Shown one piece after another: positions 1 to 6,448 of a stretch of DNA of 7,814 nucleotides. This DNA is from Nitrospira bacterium HGW-Nitrospira-1 (GTDB taxonomy: Bacteria > Nitrospirota > Thermodesulfovibrionia > Thermodesulfovibrionales > UBA6898): assembly GCA_002839535.1 (NCBI GenBank), contig PGYF01000063.1, forward strand, positions 1-7,814. Direction: 5' to 3'. The notes beneath the pieces are model-generated. The model searched no databases. It saw nothing but the letters and a program-made list of their open reading frames with translations, and was not told the DNA's origin. A program made the translations under genes and the position numbers. Within the stretch, counting starts at the first letter, position 1, and every line of letters begins with the position of its first letter.

Positions 1-372
1 AATGTTTACTACAGCGGTAATCCCGTGGATTTCGAGGGGAAATTACGACCTGAAAGTTACGAAAAATATCTTAAATATATCACAAACCTGAAAAAGGACG
101 TCAGGATTGTTGATGATATCAATGCCTTATTCAACCTGAAGGACAAAATCATCCTTATCATTGATGAGATATATGGCAGAAGCCAGGAGCAGTTGACTGA
201 GATAGGCAGACTTTATGATATGGAAAACATTCAGGTCATCCAGATCGTGGGTTGCATGAAATCCATGGGCCCTTTAATCAATAAAATAGACGTCATCGTT
301 GAATTACATAATGACGGGGCTTTTATTGTAGACAATAAGTTGGGAAAGGCTATCTGCGCCATATTCGGGTAA
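1..372 (+). CDS. RecA-fold ATPase (RadA/KaiC-like), C-terminal fragment cut by the window edge
   Basis: The frame is open from base 1 to the TAA at 370-372, giving 123 visible residues. A GTG at 25 is internal, because coding-like sequence continues to the left edge, so the true start lies outside the window. Seen: a hydrophobic strand ending in acidic residues (IILIIDE, visible residues 50-56) that fits a Walker B. It is followed by a helix, a second strand (IQVIQIVG) and a final strand pair (DVIVELH, then VDNKLG and a terminal FG). This order resembles the end of the RecA core in RadA/Sms and KaiC-like ATPases, where the region after Walker B runs strand, 'DtVlyfE', 'KNRFG'. The segment VYYSGNPVDFEGKLRPE also recalls the RadA 'YVSGEES..QikLRaeRl' stretch. 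The Walker A would be upstream and is not visible. The protein stops just after the core, so there is no RadA Lon-like domain. The RecA-fold assignment is inferred from pattern; a precise function cannot be given. It is convergent with addB. Confidence 0.55.
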   Translation, partial: NVYYSGNPVDFEGKLRPESYEKYLKYITNLKKDVRIVDDINALFNLKDKIILIIDEIYGRSQEQLTEIGRLYDMENIQVIQIVGCMKSMGPLINKIDVIVELHNDGAFIVDNKLGKAICAIFG

Positions 373-437
373 CCAGCAAAAGGCATTTGTAAAAAATCGG
401 GGATGTGCGAAAAAAGTGCGATTGAAAAATGGGGTAA

Positions 438-559
438 AACAGAGTTGCATTCAAAATGATAACAAGGCGGCAAGGAGGAAGCGACGCAGGCATACTGTTG
501 GGTATGTTGAGGAGCTGACGACGAAGCCAACGCAGTAAGCGTTTGAATGCGACTCTGTT
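438..559. repeat. 122-bp palindromic MITE-like element with 18-bp terminal inverted repeats
   Basis: The left arm (438-455) reads aacagagttgcattcaaa. The right arm (542-559) is its reverse complement at 17 of 18 positions. In plus-strand RNA the one mismatch is a G-U wobble, so the whole stem can pair; in minus-strand RNA it is C-A. The centre holds a second small hairpin, catac (491-495) against gtatg (502-506), with a 6-base loop. There is no coding capacity for a transposase and no clear target-site duplication. The style (GC-rich internal sequence with repeated ctgcgt/gcttc blocks and a central hairpin) is like mobile non-autonomous palindromic elements dispersed in many environmental bacteria; that comparison is from memory. 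It sits between the stop of the plus-strand ATPase and the end of addB, and can act as a bidirectional transcription barrier. No strong T-tract flanks it, so it is not a textbook terminator. The rest of the gap (373-437) shows nothing recognisable. Confidence 0.75.
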
Positions 560-3389
560 ATTTCACTATCCACTGCGTTCCGCAGATATATTGATAACTA
601 CAGTCCGGACAGGTCTTTTTTCTGTCAAGCGCAGGTCTGAACAGCGCCTCAGGATCAACAATTTCTTTCAGCATACGGAAGATCAGGCGGTTGAGCAATT
701 CGTACTTTTCCTCTGCGTCATCTTCCGCAAAAAGCAAAAGCTCTATTTCCCTGTTTATCAGTGAACGTCCGAGGAGTAAAAACATTCCGTTGAGGTCTCT
801 TATGGCCTTACCACTCCACCCTGCATAGAGCATAAGGTAAAATGGGAGTTGAATGCTTCCGATCGCCTCGCTCCAGGTCTCCCTGTTTTCAATGTCCAGT
901 TTATCAAAATTGATTTTCAGGTAGTTGGGGTTGGAGCCGGTCTTGTAGTCAACAATAACCGTCTTTTCTCCCCTCCTGATAATTGCATCAATACGCCCCT
1001 TAAAGTTGAAGGAATCTTTTACAATACGAATATCCTCTTCGCAGTTGAGGAAAGTTACCGCTTCAGCCCTGATCAGGGGAATAAAATACCTTTCAAATAA
1101 ATCTCCCAAATGCCTTTTAATCTGTTTCTTTAAAAGATAGACAGCGCCGGCAGACCCTGCCCCGTATTCTTTCTCAAAAAGTCTGTTGATGAGGAGGCTC
1201 AACTCTGCAACGTCCATGTCCTTTTCTTTCAAAACATGGCCTTTTCTTTTTGAAAAGTATTGTGAGAGGACGTGATGGACAAATTTGCCTATGTCCACCC
1301 TTTCTATGTCTCCTGATATCTCCTCCTTTTTATCAACCCTCAGGACATAGGCATAGTAAAAGCGGAGCTGACACCGCAGATAGGTATCCAAAGCTGAGGC
1401 GCTGTAGGGAAATTCCCGCAGGAACCTGACAATGCTGTTGGTCTTCGGGATATCCGGGGGCAGACTGTTTTTGAGTCTGATTTTATACTGCACGGATTTC
1501 AGGTAGTTTTTCGTATCGGTTGTTCTGTCCATCTTCTGTCTTTCCCAGAGCAGTCTTTCGACAAAGCGTGATCTCTCTTTCCTGTCATTCTCTATAAAAA
1601 AGAGGTGGGCCTCGCCTGCCCCCTGAATCAGGACGTCGAAGTAATACGCTGCAAGGGCGTCCCTGTCCTGATACGTCGGCAGACCCAGTATCTTGCGCGC
1701 CTTAAACGGCACAAGTGTGTCCTCTTTTTTTGTGTCCGGCAGCGCGTCTTCATTGGCGTCAAGGATAAAGACCTTGTCAAACCTGAGATTTCTCGTCTCA
1801 AGAAAACCAAGCGCCTGCAGGCCCTTCAAGGGGGCGCCCTCAAAAGGCGTATAACAGGTCATGGAGTATTTTCTGAAAAACGTAAAATAGCTTGACCTTT
1901 CCGCAAAGACAATATCCTTCATCAGGGAGCGGGAGATGACCTCAAGCGCGGCAATAAAGGATTCCGAGAAGGGATAAAAAAGGGGATGCAGCCTTGCCGT
2001 GCTGTTATGAAATATATAGGTCAGCAGTTCCGTGCATTTCAGGGAAAAATCAGCTACATTTTTGAAAGAAAGAAATTTCTCTATCGTATTGCGGTGAATA
2101 CGCCTCAGGCGCTCAGCAAGGAACTCCTTTGTTATCCCCTTTTGGTCATGAGGGAGCTTATCCATCACAAGCTGAAAGAGCTCCTCGTCCTCTTCTATCT
2201 CAGCCAGTCTGACAAATGTCCTTGTCCTGTTTTTTGCAAGCCCTTCTTCTATGGCATGAAACAGTATTCTGGTGATTTCAGCGTTGTCGTTACAGTAGAT
2301 ATTTTTCGTATACGGATGCAGGACAAAGTTCAGATAATCCGGCACATAAATGCGGTCGCCGTCCATGTTGGTTATAAGTTCCATAAGGTTATTGAGAAAG
2401 GCAAAAACAGGCGTCCGCTGGAGCGGATACCCCAATGAAATATTGTAGCTGTCTTTATCCATCATCGAAAGCCCGTGGCGTAAAAGCGGGAAAAGCGTCT
2501 CGGATGAGGGAAGCACAATAGCCGCATTATCCACTAATTGCTCATTTGCCTGTATTTTGCCTTCAAGCAGCGTACGCAAGGCGTATATCTGGCCGTGAGT
2601 ATCAGGACTGCTGTAGAAATGCAGCTCCGGGCCGGCGTCATGCCTTTGCTCAGAAACAGGTCTTACGCCCAGGTCAGCAAGTTTTTCCTTCATGCCTCTG
2701 CCGTCCTGAAAGATGCACAGGGTATTGTCCTTGAGCAGCAATTTCTGAAACAGTGTTTTTTCAGAACGGGTAAGGGCAAAAAAACCGGCAAAAATCACCT
2801 GCTGAAACCCGGCTGTCCCGCCGGCGTCGAGCATATCAGAGGCAGCGCGGTATCTCAGCGACCTTGTTGAAAATCCCTGCTCCGCGATGATTTTATAAAA
2901 TTCCTCATAAAGGAATGACAGCGACTGCAATCTCTTGAGCGTCTGGGCCGGTATGACTGCCTCTGTATATGATTCGATCTCCTTTAAGCGCTGATGATCA
3001 ACACACTCTATATATAATTCTTCCAGGTCCCGGTATATCCTGAGCCCTATCGGAAAGAAACTCTCAGGCGTCATAAAACTTGCGCCGCCGAGGGGATTCA
3101 GGGCCTTGCAGTGGATATCGTAGAGCAGTGTCACAGCGTCAATACCCTCAAGCCTTCTCCCAGGGAAGTTCTTTTCATAGAGGTAATCAATAAACTCATC
3201 CATTGAATAGATAACAGGCGGGACAAAGCTCCCCTTCATCTCCCCTGCAAGCGCCTTCCTGAGAAAATGGGACGGCCTTCTGCCGGGGAAAACAACCAGA
3301 TTTGATGAATAATCCCGTTGCGCCCTCTTCAGGTTCGGAATGATCTCTTTAATCAGGCTCTTTCGCGGGGAAATAAGCAGCACGTTCAA
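558..3389 (-). CDS. addB: AddB-like subunit of a helicase-nuclease: inactive helicase-like N-terminus, PD-(D/E)XK nuclease with Fe-S cysteines
   Basis: 943 residues, within the usual AddB/RecC-like range. It is the expected partner of the upstream helicase in a complex that unwinds and trims double-strand break ends for RecA loading. The N-terminus (MNVLLISPRK) has no Walker A, so this subunit should not hydrolyse ATP. Residues 522-551 (GLQALGFLETRNLRFDKVF, then NEDALP) match the AddB/RecC region carrying 'L..lGlLEar.l.fd.Vfil..NE..lP'. The C-terminal third is a RecB-family nuclease: YSASALDTYLRC (662-673), GKFVHHVL (701-708), GRID with D801, VDYK with D814 and K816, and QLPFY with Q847. Cysteines 673, 927, 930 and 936 (C...CPDC...C) form the AddB-type 4Fe-4S staple around the nuclease. 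The TTG start at 3389 is chosen because AAGGAGG lies 5 bases upstream; the in-frame GTG two codons later is the alternative. The TAA stop lies in the arm of the palindromic element. Confidence 0.88.
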   Translation of the reverse strand: MNVLLISPRKSLIKEIIPNLKRAQRDYSSNLVVFPGRRPSHFLRKALAGEMKGSFVPPVIYSMDEFIDYLYEKNFPGRRLEGIDAVTLLYDIHCKALNPLGGASFMTPESFFPIGLRIYRDLEELYIECVDHQRLKEIESYTEAVIPAQTLKRLQSLSFLYEEFYKIIAEQGFSTRSLRYRAASDMLDAGGTAGFQQVIFAGFFALTRSEKTLFQKLLLKDNTLCIFQDGRGMKEKLADLGVRPVSEQRHDAGPELHFYSSPDTHGQIYALRTLLEGKIQANEQLVDNAAIVLPSSETLFPLLRHGLSMMDKDSYNISLGYPLQRTPVFAFLNNLMELITNMDGDRIYVPDYLNFVLHPYTKNIYCNDNAEITRILFHAIEEGLAKNRTRTFVRLAEIEEDEELFQLVMDKLPHDQKGITKEFLAERLRRIHRNTIEKFLSFKNVADFSLKCTELLTYIFHNSTARLHPLFYPFSESFIAALEVISRSLMKDIVFAERSSYFTFFRKYSMTCYTPFEGAPLKGLQALGFLETRNLRFDKVFILDANEDALPDTKKEDTLVPFKARKILGLPTYQDRDALAAYYFDVLIQGAGEAHLFFIENDRKERSRFVERLLWERQKMDRTTDTKNYLKSVQYKIRLKNSLPPDIPKTNSIVRFLREFPYSASALDTYLRCQLRFYYAYVLRVDKKEEISGDIERVDIGKFVHHVLSQYFSKRKGHVLKEKDMDVAELSLLINRLFEKEYGAGSAGAVYLLKKQIKRHLGDLFERYFIPLIRAEAVTFLNCEEDIRIVKDSFNFKGRIDAIIRRGEKTVIVDYKTGSNPNYLKINFDKLDIENRETWSEAIGSIQLPFYLMLYAGWSGKAIRDLNGMFLLLGRSLINREIELLLFAEDDAEEKYELLNRLIFRMLKEIVDPEALFRPALDRKKTCPDCSYQYICGTQWIVK

Positions 3390-3475
3390 GCCGGCCTCCT
3401 TATTTCCTTGCGGTCCACATAAGCAATAACCCCAACAACATGCTTCTCAGGATAAACGCCTTTTAGGATTTTCAT
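3386..3475 (-). CDS. Possible 29-residue small ORF bridging addA and addB
   Basis: On the minus strand an ATG at 3475-3473 overlaps the addA stop as ATGA. The frame runs 29 codons to a TGA at 3388-3386, which overlaps the TTG start of addB as TTGA. The peptide begins MKILKGVYPEKHVVGV and ends DRKEIRRPA: basic, with a short hydrophobic centre and no recognisable domain. It has no good ribosome binding site of its own, so translation would depend on ribosomes ending addA. The addB Shine-Dalgarno (3395-3401) lies inside it. Two readings are possible: a real coupled micro-ORF, or the former C-terminal tail of AddA put out of frame (it is in the -1 frame relative to addA). The exact fit with overlaps at both ends and the amino-acid-like composition argue against random sequence, but 90 bases is too short to be sure. 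No function is claimed. Confidence 0.4.
   Translation of the reverse strand: MKILKGVYPEKHVVGVIAYVDRKEIRRPA
3395..3401 (-). promoter_or_regulatory. Shine-Dalgarno of addB (AAGGAGG)
   Basis: On the minus strand AAGGAGG is followed by 5 bases and then the TTG at 3389. This spacing favours TTG over the GTG two codons downstream, which would sit 11 bases away. It is a strong site, so addB can be initiated on its own even though it may also be coupled to the preceding ORF. Confidence 0.75.
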
Positions 3476-6036
3476 ATAGGTCTTCTGTCGGGCTTGTCTG
3501 ATGGAGGATAGTCAAGTTTCGAGATCAGGTCTATTGGATACCCGTTATTTCCGCCCCTGACGCCTATGACGTAGAGCTCCTGTTCCGGCCTTGTGAATCC
3601 AACATAGAGGCTGTTGAGTCTGTTTACCTTATCTTTCATCATCTCTTCACGGTATAAGCCCTCAAAATCAGGGGCGCTGTTACAGATATCTTTTGTAATC
3701 TTCAGCAGACAGGCCCCCCCTTCTTCACCTTCCTCTACAATATAATCAAACCCCCTGCTTTTCTCTTCGTAGAGCAATACCAGCGCCACAGGGAAACCCA
3801 GACCCTTGGCCTTGTGTATTGTCATAACATGAACAGCGTCCGTATTTTTCGGGACATTCATATTCCATTCTGCCTCGCCGCCCTCTCTATCATCGGCAAA
3901 ACCCAGAAAGTCTCTCAGACTGTTATATCCCGCGCCTTCAAAATCCTTGACAACCTCGAGTATCTTTACGAGAGCGGACTCTTCATCTTCAAAAATCTCA
4001 AAGACCCTGAAGACCGTAAATATCTCGCTCACCAGGTCATAAATAGGGAGGTAGCCGGACGCCTTGAAAAGTCCGGCAAAGTATGTATCCCAGAGGTCTC
4101 CGAATTCCCGCTGAAAGGCCTTGTAAATAGGCCGGGTTTTTCTATGCATGAAGAAAAATTCCCTGAACCTGCCGGTCATTTCCTCAGGCGCATGTTCAGC
4201 GGAAGCATGTTGGGCCGTTGTTTCGGCAAAGATATTTCCCAGGACAAAAGTCGCAAAGGCAAGGTCATCGGTTGGTGATGACAGGAAATTTAAAAGCGAA
4301 ACAATCTCACCCATAATCTTTCTCCGCCTTACATCAAGACTGCTGTAAGAGATAAAGGGAATGTCATCTTCATTCAGCCAGGCGGCAGCCCTGACTGCAT
4401 CCTCGTTTTTTTGGGTCAGTATTGCCATATCGCCGTACCGGAATCCCCGCTTATGCAGCTCATGTACGACTTCCTGTATCTTTTTTCTCTCAGGCGGCCT
4501 CTCATCATCTCTTTCAAAAATGCCGGCTTCCGCATATCCCTGACTTTCCCTGCCCTCCTTGACCTCCTGCAGATAGTCCGTCAGCCCGCTCCTCCTGGCA
4601 GCGTCACGGTAAGCATCACTTTTTAAAACGATATCTTTGAACACCTTATTATTGAAGTCGAGTATCTTTTGCAGGCTTCTGTAATTTACCCTGAGTTCCT
4701 GCACCGCATATTCAGCTGAAGGAAACGGGTTGCGGGATTCAAACGTCTTCATGATTGTGTAGTCAGCGTCACGGAAACCGTAGATGGCCTGTTTGGTGTC
4801 CCCGACAACAAAGGCGCTGCCTTTCTGCGAGAGGGAATTCTCGATAAGTGGAAACAGGTTCCTCCATTGAATAGGAGAGGTATCCTGAAATTCGTCAATG
4901 AGAAAGTGAAATACGGTCTCCCCGATGCGGAAGTAGACGTCAGGGACAATCTCGTTGTTAAGGTATTCGGCCAGGTTCCTGTTGATGTCCTCGATAAATA
5001 TCTTTCCCTGCCGCCTTTTCGTATTTTCTATTATTGCGCTGAACTGCTCATATACCTTCAGATAAGGCGCAAAGCAGGAACGCACATAAAAGGTCGTATA
5101 ATAGCCGGCCAGCTTCCCGAACTCCGACCACATCCCGATAATCCGATCATAATAACCCTGCGCAATACTATCCGCCTTTTTCACCTTGTTTACCGGCGGG
5201 GTCTTTAATCCTTTTCCGATTATATCGGCAAACCTCCCTTCCCTGACAAGCTGCAGGAGCGCCTTATAGGTGGATTTTCCGCTCCTGTCCAGCCCTGACT
5301 GCCCAATCATAAATTCCATATCTTCAAGCGCCTCACGTATCTTCTCCTTTACAACTGCCGATTCTGCCGCATACTCTTCGATCTTCGGCTTTTTGCCTGT
5401 TACAGCAAGTTTCCGGTAGATTTTTTTGATCTCCTCAAGCAGGGCGGATGAAGGATCCCATAGAAAGGACGTATCTTTTCTTTTATTTTCGTTGAGCGTA
5501 GAGATGACCGCATCAAACAGCGCAGCCTCGCTTGTCCCTTCCTTCACATTTTTCAGAAAGAAGTTGAATGAGTATTCCATGACTGCGTCGTTGTTCATCA
5601 GGATGTCAAATTCAGGGTTATACCCAAAGTCAATTGCAGAGGCCTTGAAAACAGTCGCCATAAAACTGTCTATAGTCCTGACCTGAAAATCCGGATAATT
5701 CTCCAGGATTTTCTCGATCATGTCTTCTGCCTTTTCAGCCAAACAGTCTCTGTCTGAGCTGATGATCCCGGAGAGTTCATTGAGATTTCCAGCGTCGTTC
5801 ATGGCAGCGGATTTCAACCATAAGAGAATCCGTTCTTTCATCTCCCTGGCAGCGTTGTTGGAGAAGGTGACGGCAAGTATGTTTTGCAGGTCGTTTTTGG
5901 GGATGCTGTCGGAGAGTATAAACTGGACGAACCTTTTGGTAAGGGCGCGTGTCTTTCCCGAACCTGCCGAGGCCTTCAGGACAATAAAATGTGGAAAGCA
6001 AAGGTCTGAGTCTCTTTCTGTCACAGGCTTGGTCAT
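3472..6036 (-). CDS. addA: AddA-like UvrD/RecB superfamily-1 helicase lacking the C-terminal nuclease
   Basis: 854 residues; typical AddA proteins are about 1,200, with a helicase followed by a PD-(D/E)XK nuclease. Motifs in order: Walker A ASAGSGKT (22-29), Ia TFSNNAAREMKERI (57-70), TIDSF (121-125), II DEFQDT (381-386), III VGDTKQAIYGFRDAD (411-425), IV LRVNYRS (448-454), V TIHKAKGLGFP (739-749), VI YVGFTRPEQELYV (811-823). All key helicase residues are present, so it should be an active ATP-driven DNA translocase. The protein ends about 31 residues after motif VI, so the nuclease is absent and the AddB partner must do all the cutting. The start at ATG 6036 is the only one possible upstream of the Walker A that gives a normal N-terminus; an in-frame TAA at 6073-6075 blocks extension and no Shine-Dalgarno is visible. 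The ATG overlaps the end of the toxin remnant, suggesting coupled translation. AddA is the best fit; a RecB-like or UvrD-like orphan helicase is less likely given the adjacent addB. Confidence 0.88.
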   Translation of the reverse strand: MTKPVTERDSDLCFPHFIVLKASAGSGKTRALTKRFVQFILSDSIPKNDLQNILAVTFSNNAAREMKERILLWLKSAAMNDAGNLNELSGIISSDRDCLAEKAEDMIEKILENYPDFQVRTIDSFMATVFKASAIDFGYNPEFDILMNNDAVMEYSFNFFLKNVKEGTSEAALFDAVISTLNENKRKDTSFLWDPSSALLEEIKKIYRKLAVTGKKPKIEEYAAESAVVKEKIREALEDMEFMIGQSGLDRSGKSTYKALLQLVREGRFADIIGKGLKTPPVNKVKKADSIAQGYYDRIIGMWSEFGKLAGYYTTFYVRSCFAPYLKVYEQFSAIIENTKRRQGKIFIEDINRNLAEYLNNEIVPDVYFRIGETVFHFLIDEFQDTSPIQWRNLFPLIENSLSQKGSAFVVGDTKQAIYGFRDADYTIMKTFESRNPFPSAEYAVQELRVNYRSLQKILDFNNKVFKDIVLKSDAYRDAARRSGLTDYLQEVKEGRESQGYAEAGIFERDDERPPERKKIQEVVHELHKRGFRYGDMAILTQKNEDAVRAAAWLNEDDIPFISYSSLDVRRRKIMGEIVSLLNFLSSPTDDLAFATFVLGNIFAETTAQHASAEHAPEEMTGRFREFFFMHRKTRPIYKAFQREFGDLWDTYFAGLFKASGYLPIYDLVSEIFTVFRVFEIFEDEESALVKILEVVKDFEGAGYNSLRDFLGFADDREGGEAEWNMNVPKNTDAVHVMTIHKAKGLGFPVALVLLYEEKSRGFDYIVEEGEEGGACLLKITKDICNSAPDFEGLYREEMMKDKVNRLNSLYVGFTRPEQELYVIGVRGGNNGYPIDLISKLDYPPSDKPDRRPI

Positions 6037-6120
6037 GGATGTGCTGGTTCTATTCGTTCGAAATGATCGATATTAGAGGTAATAAGAGATGATATTGGTG
6101 TCTAATAGATATTTTCTCAC
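6033..6120 (-). pseudogene. Remnant of a VapC-like PIN-domain toxin with a large internal deletion
   Basis: The minus-strand GTG at 6120 overlaps the antitoxin stop as GTGA, the usual arrangement in vapBC operons. It encodes MRKYLLDTNIISYYL and then TAA (6075-6073). 'YLLDTNIISYYL' is the classic PIN-domain opening, with the first catalytic aspartate in LLDTN. In the +1 frame directly across the stop, the sequence reads ITSNIDHFERIEPAHP and then TGA (6035-6033). This resembles the VapC C-terminus ('lvTnN..hFeRIpgl..en'). The roughly 100 codons between, with the other catalytic acids, are missing. What is seen is the two ends abutting out of frame; the internal deletion is inferred from family knowledge. 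The final TGA overlaps the addA ATG. The remnant cannot be an active RNase. The N-terminal match is strong; the C-terminal match is suggestive. Confidence 0.7.
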
Positions 6121-6365
6121 AGAATCCTTTCTCTGTAAGTTCTCTTGCGTCTATCCTGTATCTCATCAAGCGCTGCACTCTCTTCAGCGGACATACCTTT
6201 CCATATACCGAAAAATTTTACAGCTTCGCTGCGCCTATCTTTAACAGCCTTCTTCCTGCTCTCAATGCCTGCTCTGAAGAGGTGAACAACATTGTAAAGC
6301 TCAGCAATTTTTTCTTCCGGTATTTTTTCAACTTCCCTGATTATTTTTTCCTTGACACTTGCCAT
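6117..6365 (-). CDS. Antitoxin-like small protein (VapB/DUF2281-type), orphaned from its toxin
   Basis: 82 residues from ATG 6365. A GTG three codons earlier (6374) lies inside the Shine-Dalgarno and is rejected. Residues 1-38 are a charged amphipathic helical region (VKEKIIREVEKIPEEKIAEL), typical of short antitoxins whose N-terminal motif is 'i..ei..lPeekl.ev..fv..L'. The tail contains FFGIWKGMSAEES and a basic end (RRKRTYRERIL), the part that usually wraps the cognate toxin. The stop overlaps the GTG of a PIN-toxin remnant, which strongly supports a former vapBC-type pair. The reading frame is intact, with a very strong ribosome binding site and promoter. In such families the antitoxin often represses its own operon; here that would also affect the downstream addA-addB genes (inference). 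No classical ribbon-helix-helix or AbrB DNA-binding domain was recognised, so autoregulation is uncertain. Confidence 0.75.
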   Translation of the reverse strand: MASVKEKIIREVEKIPEEKIAELYNVVHLFRAGIESRKKAVKDRRSEAVKFFGIWKGMSAEESAALDEIQDRRKRTYRERIL

Positions 6366-6369
6366 ATCT

Positions 6370-6380
6370 ATCACCTCCTT
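6370..6380 (-). promoter_or_regulatory. Very strong Shine-Dalgarno of the antitoxin gene
   Basis: The minus strand reads AAGGAGGTGAT, almost fully complementary to the 3' end of 16S rRNA, followed 4 bases later by ATG (6365). It decides the start: the upstream in-frame GTG is part of the site itself. It is the strongest ribosome binding site in the window and fits an antitoxin that must be made in excess. Confidence 0.8.
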
Positions 6381-6388
6381 TTTAAATG

Positions 6389-6397
6389 ATTATAGCA
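6389..6397 (-). promoter_or_regulatory. Extended -10 promoter for the antitoxin-addA-addB unit
   Basis: The minus strand carries TGCTATAAT: a perfect TATAAT (6394-6389) preceded by TGn, a sigma-70 extended -10. No good TTGACA-like -35 is found at 16-19 bases upstream, which extended -10 promoters tolerate. The predicted start is near 6382, giving a short leader ending in the strong Shine-Dalgarno. It lies in the 83-base gap after the HD gene. It is the only convincing promoter seen before addA and addB, so it may drive all of them. Confidence 0.65.
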
Positions 6398-6448
6398 TAA
6401 ATGGATTGGCAGCCTTTGCCCACCCTCAATTATCTGTGGCTTTTGTCC

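Noticed and set aside
231..530. 99-codon minus-strand ORF overlapping the ATPase end and the palindromic element
   Set aside because: It is antisense to a coding-like frame and crosses the repeat; composition is not protein-like and it has no ribosome binding site.
1986..2438. 150-codon plus-strand ORF inside addB
   Set aside because: It is antisense to a region of addB with a continuous family-like reading; no recognisable motif or start signal.
3425..3480. Programmed frameshift joining addA to the small ORF
   Set aside because: The two frames differ by -1, but no slippery heptamer or downstream stem was seen; stop-start coupling is the simpler reading.
3814..4278. 154-codon plus-strand ORF inside addA
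   Set aside because: Shadow of the helicase gene; the opposite strand encodes the conserved helicase reading frame throughout.
6366..6374. GTG at 6374 as the start of the antitoxin
   Set aside because: The GTG is part of the AAGGAGGTGAT ribosome binding site; the ATG at 6365 is correctly spaced from it.
6398..6448. Terminator after the HD gene
   Set aside because: Only a 4-bp GGCA/TGCC stem without a T-tract was found; too weak to call.
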